Shown in pieces: positions 23,601 through 38,600 of a stretch of 46,122 bases of DNA. Numbering within the stretch: position 1 is the first letter of the stretch; every line of letters starts with the position of its first letter. A program made the translations under genes and the position numbers. The stretch covers positions 1 through 46,122 of the forward strand of contig JAUCBJ010001773.1 of assembly GCA_032718475.1 (NCBI GenBank). The letters are read 5' to 3'. Source of the DNA: Nemertoderma westbladi. Lineage: Eukaryota > Xenacoelomorpha > Nemertodermatida > Nemertodermatidae. Under the pieces are notes generated by a model. The model searched no databases. It was given only the letters and a program-made list of their open reading frames with translations, and was not told the DNA's origin.

Positions 23601-26600
23601 ACACACTCACTCACACAGACACTCACTTAACGACAGACACTTACTTACACAGACACTCACTTAAGGGGGGGGGGGGGGGGGGGGGGGGGGGGTGGTACAC
23701 CATTTTGGTCCAAAATATGTCGACATTTCTTTATAGTCTATTATAATGCACCATTGAATGGTGTTTCCAAATCTGAAAACCGCTATTTAATAGCTCTTTT
23801 TGTTTTCAAGTTATAACAATTTCAATTTAGGGAATCCTATTGAAATTACTATTACTATGTATAATGAAAGGTCGATTATCTCCAAATATTTTTTTTATGA
23901 AATTGTCAACTTCAAAACCCTACTACTTCTACAATTTTTGGTTTTTTTAGTAGGATTTTTTTATTTTTTTATTTTTTTAGTAAGGTTTTTTAGTAATTAG
24001 TCTGAAACTTTCTGTGGCTGTCTAGATAGCAACCCTGCATAAAAGTATCAGACAACTTTTCGAAATTTTTTGTTAATAAAATTTAATACTATTTATAAAA
24101 AACCTAAAAATTTGCATAAATTTGCAGCGCCACCTAGCGATGCAGAATTATTTTCACAAAATTTCGCCTGATAGTTATGTTGCCCCATCTTTGATATATC
24201 ATATAAAAAAACTTTCATGTGATTAGGTTCAAAACTGTAAAAGCCTTAGGGTTTTAAGCGCAGCCAAGTGTTTTTTATTGTTAACTAGTATTAACTAATA
24301 ATAAATAGCGAAAAAAAAAATTTCTGACCTGTCATGTAGAATAACATCTTAGGCAGTAGGCACCTATATGCCAAATTTTAGCCAAAACCAAACAATTTTG
24401 AAACGCTGAGAGTGATTGATGTCAGACACTCACTTAACGACAGACACTCACTTACACAGACACTCACTTCACGACAGACACCTCACTTATACACAGACGC
24501 TCACTCACACAGACACTCACTCACACAGACACTCACTTACACAGACACTCACTCACACAGACACTCACTCACACAAACACTCAATTACACAGACACTCAC
24601 TCACACAGACACTCACTCACACAGACACTCACTCACACAGACACTCACTTACGCAGACACTCACTCACATAGACACTCACTCACACAGACACTCACTTAC
24701 ACAGACACTCACTCACACAGACACTCACTCACACAGACACTCACTTACACAGACACTCACTCACACGGACACTCACTCACACAGACACTCACTCAAACAG
24801 ACACTCACCCACACAGACACTCACTCACACAGACACTCACTCACACAGACACTCATTTACACAGACACTCACTCACACAGACACTCACTCACACAGACAC
24901 TCACTTACACAGACACTCACTCACACAGACACTCACTCACACAAACACTCAATTACACAGACACTCACTCACACAGACACTCACTCACACAGACACTCAC
25001 TCACACAGACACTCAATTACGCAGACACTCACTCACATAGACACTCACTCACACAGACACTCACTTACACAGACACTCACTCACACAGACACTCACTCAC
25101 ACAGACACTGACTTACACAGACACTCACTCACACGGACACTCACTCACACAGACACTCACTCAAACAGACACTCACCCACACAGACACTCACTCACACAG
25201 ACACTCACTCACACATACACTCACTCACACAGACACTCACTCCACAGACACTCACTCACACAGACACTCACTCACACAGACACTCAGTTACAAAGACACT
25301 CACTCACACAGACACTCACTTACACAGACACTCACTCACATAGACACTCACTCACACAGACACTCACTTACACAGACACTCACTCACACAGACACTCACT
25401 CACACAGACACTCATTTACAAAGACACTCACTCACACAGACACTCACTTACACAGACACTCACTCACATAGACTCTCACTCACACAGACACTCACTTACA
25501 CAGACACTCACTCACACAGACACTCACTCACACAGACACTCACTTACACAGACACTCACTCACACAGACACTCAATTACTCAGACACTCACTCACACAGA
25601 CACTCACTCACACAGACACTCACTTACACAGACACTCACTTAACGACAGACACTCACTCACACAGAAACCCACTTACACAGACACTCACTTACAAAGACA
25701 CTCACTTACACAGACACTCACACCCCTTCACTTACACAGACACTCACTTAACGACAGACACTCATTTACACAGACACTCACTTAACGACAGACACTCACT
25801 TACACAGACACTCGCTTAACGAGAGACACTCACTCACATAGACACTCATTTACATAGACACTCACTTACACAGACACTCACTTACACAAACACTCACCTA
25901 CACAGAAAGGCACTTACACAGACATTCACTTACACAGACACTCACTCACACAGGCACTCAATTACACAGACACTCACTTAACGACAGACACTCACTTACA
26001 CAGACACTCACTTAACGACAGACACTCATTTACACAGACACTCACTTTCACAGACACTCACTTACACAGACACTTACTCACACAGACACTCATTTATTAC
26101 ACAGACACTCACTTAACGACAGAGACTCACTTACATAGACATTCACTTACACAGACGCTCACACAGACGCTCACACAGACACTCACTTACACAGACACTC
26201 ACTTAACGACTAACACTCACTTACACAGACACTCACTTCACGACAGACACTCACTTGCACAGACACTCACTTACACAGACACTCACTTAATGACAGACAC
26301 TCACTTACACAGACACTCACTTAACGACAGACACTCCCTTACACAGACACTCACTTAAACAGACATTCACTTACACAGACATTCACTTACACAGACACTC
26401 ATTTACACAGATACTCACTTAACGACAGACACTCACTCACACAGACACTCCCTTACACAGACACTCACTTAACGACAGACACTCACTTACACAGACACTC
26501 ACTTCACGACAGACACTCACTTCACGACAGACACTCACTTGCACAGACACTCACTTACACAGACACTCACTTAATGACAGACACTCACTTACACAGACAC

Positions 26601-29600
26601 TCACTTACACAGACACTCACTTAACGACAGACACTCCCTTACACAGACTCTCACTTACACAGACACTCACTTGCACAGATACTCACTTACACAGACACGC
26701 ACTTACACAGACACTCACTTAACGACAGACATTCACAAACACAGACACTCACTTAACAAAAGACACTCACTTACACAGATACTCACTTACACAGATACTC
26801 ACTTAACGACAGACACTCACTTACACAGGCACTCCCTTACACAGACATTCACTTACACATACACTCACTTAACGACAGACACTCACTTACACAGACACGC
26901 ACTTACACAGACACTCACTTAACGACAGACATTCACTAACACAGACACTCACTTAACAAAAGACACTCACTTACACAGATACTCACTTACACAGATACTC
27001 ACTTAATGACAGACACTCACTTACACAGGCACTCCCCTACACAGACATTCACTTACACATACACTCACTTAACGACAGACACTCACTTAACAGACACTCA
27101 CTTAACGACAGACACTCACTTACACAGACTCTCACTTACACAGACACTTACACAGACACTCACTTACACAGACACTCACTTACACAGGCACTCACTTAAC
27201 GACAGACACTCACTTACACACTCACTTACACAGACACTCACATAACGACATACACTCACTTATACAGACATTCACTTACACAGACACTCACTTACACAGA
27301 CACTCACTTACACAGACACTCACTTAACGACAGACACTCACTTACACAGAGACTCACTTACACTGACACTCACTTACACAGACACTCACTTACACAGAAA
27401 CTCACTCACACAGACACACACTCACACAGACACTCACTTACACAGACACTAAGTTACCCAAACACTCAACGACACACACTCACTCACACAGACACTCACT
27501 TACACAGACACTCACACAGACACTCACTTACACAGAGACTCACTTACTCAGACACTCCCTCACACTGACACTAACTCACACAGACACTCACTTACACAGA
27601 CACTCACTTACACAGACACTCACTAAACGACAGACACTCACTTACACAGACACTCACTAACACAGACACTCACTTACACAGACACTCACTTAACGACAGA
27701 CACTCACTTACACAGACTCTCACTTACACAGACACTCACTTACACAGACACTCACTCACACAGACACTCACTCACACAGACACTCACTTACACAGACACT
27801 CACTTACACAGACAGACACTCACATACACAGACACTCACTCACACAGACACTCACTTACACAGACACTCACTTACACAGACACTCACTTAACGACAGACA
27901 CTCACTTACACAGACACTCACTTACACAGACACTCACTTACACAGACACTCACTCACACAGACACTCACTTACACAGACACTCACTCACACAGACACTCA
28001 CACAGACACTCACTTACACAGACACTCACTCACACAGACACTCACTCACACAGACACTCACTCACACAGACACTCACTCACACAGACACTCACTCACACA
28101 GACACTCACTTACACAGACACTCACTTACACAGACACTCACTCACACAGACACTCACTTACACAGACACTCAATTACACAGACACTCAATTACACAGACA
28201 CTCACTCACACAGACACTCACTCACACGGACACTCACTTACACAGACACTCACTCACAGACACTCACTCACACAGACAATCAATTACACAGACACTCACT
28301 CACACAGACACTCACTCACACAGACATTCACTTACACAGACACTCACTAACACAGACACTCACTCTCACAGACACTCACTTACACAGAAACTCACTCACA
28401 CAGACACTCACTCACACAGACACTCACTCACACAGACACTCACTTACACAGACACTCACTAACACAGACACTCAGTTACACAGACACTCACTTACACAGA
28501 CACTCACTTAACGACAGACACTCACTTACACAGACACTCACTTAACGACAGACACCCACTTACACAGACACTCACTCACACAGACACTCACTCACACAGA
28601 CACTCACTTACACAGACACTCACTTACACAGACACTCACTTAACGACAGACACTCACTTATACAGACACTCACTTAAAGACAGACACTCACTTAACGACA
28701 GACACTCACTTTCACAGACACTCACTCACACAGACACTCACTTACACAGACACTCACTCACACAAACACTTACTTACACAGACACTCACTTACACAGACA
28801 CTCACTCACACAGACACTGACTCACACAGACACTCACTTACACAGACACTCACTTACACAGACACTCACTCACACAGACACTCACTTACACAGACACTCA
28901 CTTACACAGACACTCACTCACACATACACTCACTCACACAGACACTCACTTACACAGACACTCACTCACACAGACACTCACTCACACAGACACTCAGTTA
29001 CAAAGACACTCACTCACACAGACAGTCACTTACACAGACACTCACTCACATAGACACTCACTCACACAGACACTCACTTACACAGACACTCACTCACACA
29101 GACACTCACTCACACAGACACTCAGTTACAAAGACACTCACTCACACAGACACTCACTTACACAGACACTCACTCACATAGACACTCACTCACACAGACA
29201 CTCACTTACACAGACACTCACTCACACAGACACTCACTCACACAGACACTCACTTACACAGAAACTCACTCACACAGACACTCAATTACACAGACACTCA
29301 CTCGCACAGACACTCACTCACACAGACACTCACTTACACAGACACTCACTCACACAGACACTCACTCACACAGACACTCACTCACACAGACACGCACTCA
29401 CACAGACACTCACTTACACAGACACTCACACACACAGACACTCACTCACACAGACACTCAATTACACAAACACTTAGTTACACAGACACTCACTTAACGA
29501 CAGACACTCACTTAACGACAGACACTCACTTACACAGACACTCACTCACACAGACACTCACTTACACAGACACTCACACAGACACTCACTCACACAGACA

Positions 29601-32600
29601 CTCACTTACACAGACACTCACACACACAGACACTCACTCACACACACACTCACTTACACAGACACTCACTCACACAGACACTCACTCACACAGATACTCA
29701 TTTACACAGACGCTCACTCACACAGACACTCACTCACACAGACACTCACTTACACAGACACTCACTCACACAGACACTCACTCACACAAACACTCAATTA
29801 CACAGACACTCACTCACACAGACACTCACTCACACAGACACTCACTCACACAGACACTCAATTACGCAGACACTCACTCACATAGACACTCACTCACACA
29901 GACACTCACTTACACAGACACTCACTCACACAGACACTCACTCACACAGACACTCACTTACACAGACACTCACTCACACGGACACTCACTCACACAGACA
30001 CTCACTCAAACAGACACTCACCCACACAGACACTCACTCACACAGACACTCACTCACACAGACACTCATTTACACAGACACTCACTCACACAGACACTCA
30101 CTCACACAGACACTCACTTACACAGACACTCACTCACACAGACACTCACTCACACAAACACTCAATTACACAGACACTCACTCACACAGACACTCACTCA
30201 CACAGACACTCACTCACACAGACACTCAATTACGCAGACACTCACTCACATAGACACTCACTCACACAGACACTCACTTACACAGACACTCACTCACACA
30301 GACACTCACTCACACAGACACTGACTTACACAGACACTCACTCACACGGACACTCACTCACACAGACACTCACTCAAACAGACACTCACCCACACAGACA
30401 CTCACTCACACAGACACTCACTCACACATACACTCACTCACACAGACACTCACTCCACAGACACTCACTCACACAGACACTCACTCACACAGACACTCAG
30501 TTACAAAGACACTCACTCACACAGACACTCACTTACACAGACACTCACTCACATAGACACTCACTCACACAGACACTCACTTACACAGACACTCACTCAC
30601 ACAGACACTCACTCACACAGACACTCATTTACAAAGACACTCACTCACACAGACACTCACTTACACAGACACTCACTCACATAGACTCTCACTCACACAG
30701 ACACTCACTTACACAGACACTCACTCACACAGACACTCACTCACACAGACACTCACTTACACAGACACTCACTCACACAGACACTCAATTACTCAGACAC
30801 TCACTCACACAGACACTCACTCACACAGACACTCACTTACACAGACACTCACTTAACGACAGACACTCACTCACACAGAAACCCACTTACACAGACACTC
30901 ACTTACAAAGACACTCACTTACACAGACACTCACACCCCTTCACTTACACAGACACTCACTTAACGACAGACACTCATTTACACAGACACTCACTTAACG
31001 ACAGACACTCACTTACACAGACACTCGCTTAACGAGAGACACTCACTCACATAGACACTCATTTACATAGACACTCACTTACACAGACACTCACTTACAC
31101 AAACACTCACCTACACAGAAAGGCACTTACACAGACATTCACTTACACAGACACTCACTCACACAGGCACTCAATTACACAGACACTCACTTAACGACAG
31201 ACACTCACTTACACAGACACTCACTTAACGACAGACACTCATTTACACAGACACTCACTTTCACAGACACTCACTTACACAGACACTTACTCACACAGAC
31301 ACTCATTTATTACACAGACACTCACTTAACGACAGAGACTCACTTACATAGACATTCACTTACACAGACGCTCACACAGACGCTCACACAGACACTCACT
31401 TACACAGACACTCACTTAACGACTAACACTCACTTACACAGACACTCACTTCACGACAGACACTCACTTGCACAGACACTCACTTACACAGACACTCACT
31501 TAATGACAGACACTCACTTACACAGACACTCACTTAACGACAGACACTCCCTTACACAGACACTCACTTAAACAGACATTCACTTACACAGACATTCACT
31601 TACACAGACACTCATTTACACAGATACTCACTTAACGACAGACACTCACTCACACAGACACTCCCTTACACAGACACTCACTTAACGACAGACACTCACT
31701 TACACAGACACTCACTTCACGACAGACACTCACTTCACGACAGACACTCACTTGCACAGACACTCACTTACACAGACACTCACTTAATGACAGACACTCA
31801 CTTACACAGACACTCACTTACACAGACACTCACTTAACGACAGACACTCCCTTACACAGACTCTCACTTACACAGACACTCACTTGCACAGATACTCACT
31901 TACACAGACACGCACTTACACAGACACTCACTTAACGACAGACATTCACAAACACAGACACTCACTTAACAAAAGACACTCACTTACACAGATACTCACT
32001 TACACAGATACTCACTTAACGACAGACACTCACTTACACAGGCACTCCCTTACACAGACATTCACTTACACATACACTCACTTAACGACAGACACTCACT
32101 TACACAGACACGCACTTACACAGACACTCACTTAACGACAGACATTCACTAACACAGACACTCACTTAACAAAAGACACTCACTTACACAGATACTCACT
32201 TACACAGATACTCACTTAATGACAGACACTCACTTACACAGGCACTCCCCTACACAGACATTCACTTACACATACACTCACTTAACGACAGACACTCACT
32301 TAACAGACACTCACTTAACGACAGACACTCACTTACACAGACTCTCACTTACACAGACACTTACACAGACACTCACTTACACAGACACTCACTTACACAG
32401 GCACTCACTTAACGACAGACACTCACTTACACACTCACTTACACAGACACTCACATAACGACATACACTCACTTATACAGACATTCACTTACACAGACAC
32501 TCACTTACACAGACACTCACTTACACAGACACTCACTTAACGACAGACACTCACTTACACAGAGACTCACTTACACTGACACTCACTTACACAGACACTC

Positions 32601-35600
32601 ACTTACACAGAAACTCACTCACACAGACACACACTCACACAGACACTCACTTACACAGACACTAAGTTACCCAAACACTCAACGACACACACTCACTCAC
32701 ACAGACACTCACTTACACAGACACTCACACAGACACTCACTTACACAGAGACTCACTTACTCAGACACTCCCTCACACTGACACTAACTCACACAGACAC
32801 TCACTTACACAGACACTCACTTACACAGACACTCACTAAACGACAGACACTCACTTACACAGACACTCACTAACACAGACACTCACTTACACAGACACTC
32901 ACTTAACGACAGACACTCACTTACACAGACTCTCACTTACACAGACACTCACTTACACAGACACTCACTCACACAGACACTCACTCACACAGACACTCAC
33001 TTACACAGACACTCACTTACACAGACAGATACTCACATACACAGACACTCACTCACACAGACACTCACTTACACAGACACTCACTTACACAGACACTCAC
33101 TTAACGACAGACACTCACTTACACAGACACTCACTTACACAGACACTCACTTACACAGACACTCACTCACACAGACACTCACTTACACAGACACTCACTC
33201 ACACAGAAACTCACACAGACACTCACTTACACAGACACTCACTCACACAGACACTCACTCACACAGACACTCACTCACACAGACACTCACTCACACAGAC
33301 ACTCACTCACACAGACACTCACTTACACAGACACTCACTTACACAGACACTCACTCACACAGACACTCACTTACACAGACACTCAATTACACAGACAATC
33401 AATTACACAGACACTCACTCACACAGACACTCACTCACACGGACACTCACTTACACAGACACTCACTCACAGACACTCACTCACACAGACAATCAATTAC
33501 AGAGACACTCACTCACACAGACACTCACTCACACAGACATTCACTTACACAGACACTCACTAACACAGACACTCACTCTCACAGACACTCACTTACACAG
33601 AAACTCACTCACACAGACACTCACTCACACAGACACTCACTCACACAGACACTCACTTACACAGACACTCACTAACACAGACACTCAGTTACACAGACAC
33701 TCACTTACACAGACACTCACTTAACGACAGACACTCACTTACACAGACACTCACTTAACGACAGACACCCACTTACACAGACACTCACTCACACAGACAC
33801 TCACTCACACAGACACTCACTTACACAGACACTCACTCACACAGACACTCAATTACACAGACACTCACTCACACAGACACTCACTCACACAGACACTCAC
33901 TTACACAGACACTCACTCACACAGACACTCACTCACACAGACACTCAATTACACAGACACTCACTTACACAGAGACTCACTCACACAGACACTCACTTAC
34001 ACAGACACTCAATTACACAGACACTCAATTACACAGACACTCACTCACACGGACACTCACTTACACAGACACTCACTCACAGACACTCACTCACACAGAC
34101 AATCAATTACAGAGACACTCACTCACACAGACACTCACTCACACAGACATTCACTTACACAGACACTCACTAACACAGACACTCACTCTCACAGACACTC
34201 ACTTACACAGAAACTCACTCACACAGACACTCACTCACACAGACACTCACTCACACAGACACTCACTTACACAGACACTCACTAACACAGACACTCAGTT
34301 ACACAGACACTCACTTACACAGACACTCACTTAACGACAGACACTCACTTACACAGACACTCACTTAACGACAGACACCCACTTACACAGACACTCACTC
34401 ACACAGACACTCACTCACACAGACACTCACTTACACAGACACTCACTCACACAGACACTCAATTACACAGAAACTCACTCACACAGACACTCACTCACAC
34501 AGACACTCACTTACACAGACACTCACTCACACAGACACTCACTCACACAGACACTCAATTACACAGACACTCACTTACACAGAGACTCACTCACACAGAC
34601 ACTCACTCACACAGACACTCACTCACACAGACACTCACTCACACAGACACGCACTCACACAGACACTCACTTACACAGACACTCACACACACAGACACTC
34701 ACTCACACAGACACTCAATTACACAAACACTTAGTTACACAGACACTCACTTAACGACAGACACTCACTTAACGACAGACACTCACTTACACAGACACTC
34801 ACTCACACAGACACTCACTTACACAGACACTCACTCACACAGACACTCACTCACACAGACACTCACTTACACAGACACTCACTCACACAGACACTCACTC
34901 ACACAGGCACTCACTTACACAGAAACTCACTCACACAGACACTCACTCACACAGATACTCATTTACACAGACGCTCACTCACACAGACACTCACTCACAC
35001 AGACACTCACTTACACAGACACTCACTCACACAGACACTCACTCACACAAACACTCAATTACACAGACACTCACTCACACAGACACTCACTCACACAGAC
35101 ACTCACTCACACAGACACTCAATTACGCAGACACTCACTCACATAGACACTCACTCACACAGACACTCACTTACACAGACACTTACTCACACAGACACTC
35201 ACTCACACAGACACTCACTTACACAAACACTCACTCACACGGACACTCACTCACACAGACACTCACTCAAACAGACACTCACCCACACAGACACTCACTC
35301 ACACAGACACTCACTCACACAGACACTCATTTACACAGACACTCACTCACACAGACACTCACTCACACAGACACTCACTCACACAGACACTCACTTACAC
35401 AGACACTCACTCACACAGACACTCACTCACACAGACACTCAATTACACAGACACTCACTTACACAGAGACTCACTCACACAGACACTCACTTACACAGAC
35501 ACTCAATTACACAGACACTCAATTACACAGACACTCACTCACACAGACACTCACTCACACGGACACTCACTTACACAGACACTCACTCACAGACACTCAC

Positions 35601-38600
35601 TCACACAGACAATCAATTACAGAGACACTCACTCACACAGACACTCACTCACACAGACATTCACTTACACAGACACTCACTAACACAGACACTCACTCTC
35701 ACAGACACTCACTTACACAGAAACTCACTCACACAGACACTCACTCACACAGACACTCACTCACACAGACACTCACTTACACAGACACTCACTAACACAG
35801 ACACTCAGTTACACAGACACTCACTTACACAGACACTCACTTAACGACAGACACTCACTTACACAGACACTCACTTAACGACAGACACCCACTTACACAG
35901 ACACTCACTCACACAGACACTCACTCACACAGACACTCACTTACACAGACACTCACTCACACAGACACTCAATTACACAGAAACTCACTCACACAGACAC
36001 TCACTCACACAGACACTCACTTACACAGACACTCACTCACACAGACACTCACTCACACAGACACTCAATTACACAGACACTCACTTACACAGAGACTCAC
36101 TCACACAGACACTCACTCACACAGACACTCACTCACACAGACACTCACTCACACAGACACGCACTCACACAGACACTCACTTACACAGACACTCACACAC
36201 ACAGACACTCACTCACACAGACACTCAATTACACAAACACTTAGTTACACAGACACTCACTTAACGACAGACACTCACTTAACGACAGACACTCACTTAC
36301 ACAGACACTCACTCACACAGACACTCACTTACACAGACACTCACTCACACAGACACTCACTCACACAGACACTCACTTACACAGACACTCACTCACACAG
36401 ACACTCACTCACACAGGCACTCACTTACACAGAAACTCACTCACACAGACACTCACTCACACAGATACTCATTTACACAGACGCTCACTCACACAGACAC
36501 TCACTCACACAGACACTCACTTACACAGACACTCACTCACACAGACACTCACTCACACAAACACTCAATTACACAGACACTCACTCACACAGACACTCAC
36601 TCACACAGACACTCACTCACACAGACACTCAATTACGCAGACACTCACTCACATAGACACTCACTCACACAGACACTCACTTACACAGACACTTACTCAC
36701 ACAGACACTCACTCACACAGACACTCACTTACACAAACACTCACTCACACGGACACTCACTCACACAGACACTCACTCAAACAGACACTCACCCACACAG
36801 ACACTCACTCACACAGACACTCACTCACACAGACACTCATTTACACAGACACTCACTCACACAGACACTCACTCACACAGGCACTCACTTACACAGACAC
36901 TCACTCACACAGACACTCACTCACACAAACACTCAATTACACAGACACTCACTCACACAGACACTCACTCACACAGACACTCACTCACACAGACACTCAA
37001 TTACGCAGACACTCACTCACATAGACACTCACTCACACAGACACTCACTTACACAGACACTCACTCACACAGACACTCACTCACACAGACACTGACTTAC
37101 ACAGACACTCACTCACACGGACACTCACTCACACAGACACTCACTCAAACAGACACTCACCCACACAGACACTCACTCACACAGACACTCACTCACACAG
37201 ACACTCACTCACACAGACACTCACTTACCTTTAGCAGTATCGTCTTCGTCTGCATATATATTCGTTGCAAAAACATCTAAGGAGTAAAAATAGTCAACAA
37301 TATCGAGATGACAAACTTGCTTGGTGTTTTTATATTATTTAATAAAATTGACAACTACAGTCAAAGTGGCCAAGGAAACAGTTCAAATTCACAAATTTTA
37401 GAGAATCTATTTATGAAGATATAAATTTATGGAAATCTCTCATTGTACAACGCTGAATTATTAATCGGATATTAAATTATTTATTGAATTACGTCCTGTC
37501 CTATTGGCACTCATGCAAGTTCCTTAGACAAAGACTTTAGCAGCATGCTCTATGTATCAGCAGTCAATATAGTACCCATTGTTTTGTATATTTTTCAGGT
37601 GTTTTAATAATAATAAGCCAGTAGTAAGCGTTTACTGTAAATACTGACTGAATAAACCTTACGTAGAAAGAATTAATGTAAGTAAGTAAGCAGTAAGGGA
37701 AATGGAAATGTTAATTAAGTTGAAGTAAGGGAAATGTTAATTCAACTTAATAGGTTAATTATTAATTAATATGTTAACAGCCTTAGTAATGAATACAGCC
37801 TGCAGTTGGCGTGGAGTTATGAGAGACATTTATTGCCGAATTAGGTCGTTATTTTGCGTTTAAGTTTTGGTGAGGGGGTGGGTCACTATCACGTAAATGA
37901 AGCTTGCCAAAATCTGATGTCTTTGACCCAGTCTGTCTGGTCTCACCCAACCAACGGCAAATAAAATTGAACAGTTTGAAATTTTTGCTACAGTAATGCG
38001 CTACAGTAAACTGATAGACTATGATACTTATGTACTTAGTTTGGTTTAATTCCATCAAAAACTTTAGATTTCAAAGACAAAGACTGCATGCACATCTTCA
38101 TAGCTCGCCCCTACCCTCCAAATATATTACTTTTTTATCATTTATATACGATTATTTATCCCGTGATAACCAGGATGTTACCTTATAATTAAACGGCGCG
38201 ACATTAAATAAAATATGAGTCGTTCTATGCGTATATTCCAGAAAGCATAAATATTACGGCCCTTTCATTGCAAAACCAAGTATCCCAATCACTTTCAATT
38301 TTGAGGAAAACGCAAAGGACGATTGATGAAATGAAATGAATCTCAAAAAATGAATCGTGAAAATATATCTGAAAGTTTTGGTCTGTAACTTTTTGGAGAT
38401 ACTGGATTTTGGTCTGTAACTTTTTGGAGATACTGAGTTTTGGTCTGTAACTTTTTGGAGATACTGGGTTTTGGTCTGTAACTTTTTGGAGATACTGGGT
38501 TTTGGTCTGTAACTTTTTGGAGATACTGGGTTTTGGTCTGTAACTTTTTGGAGATACTGGGTTTTGGTCTGTAACTTTTTGGAGATACTGAGTTTTGGTC

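Noticed and set aside
24412-27245. Long His/Thr/Ser-rich open frames in the 16-bp array
   Set aside because: They follow from a stop-free repeat unit, recur identically in the duplicated block, and have no splice or start context.
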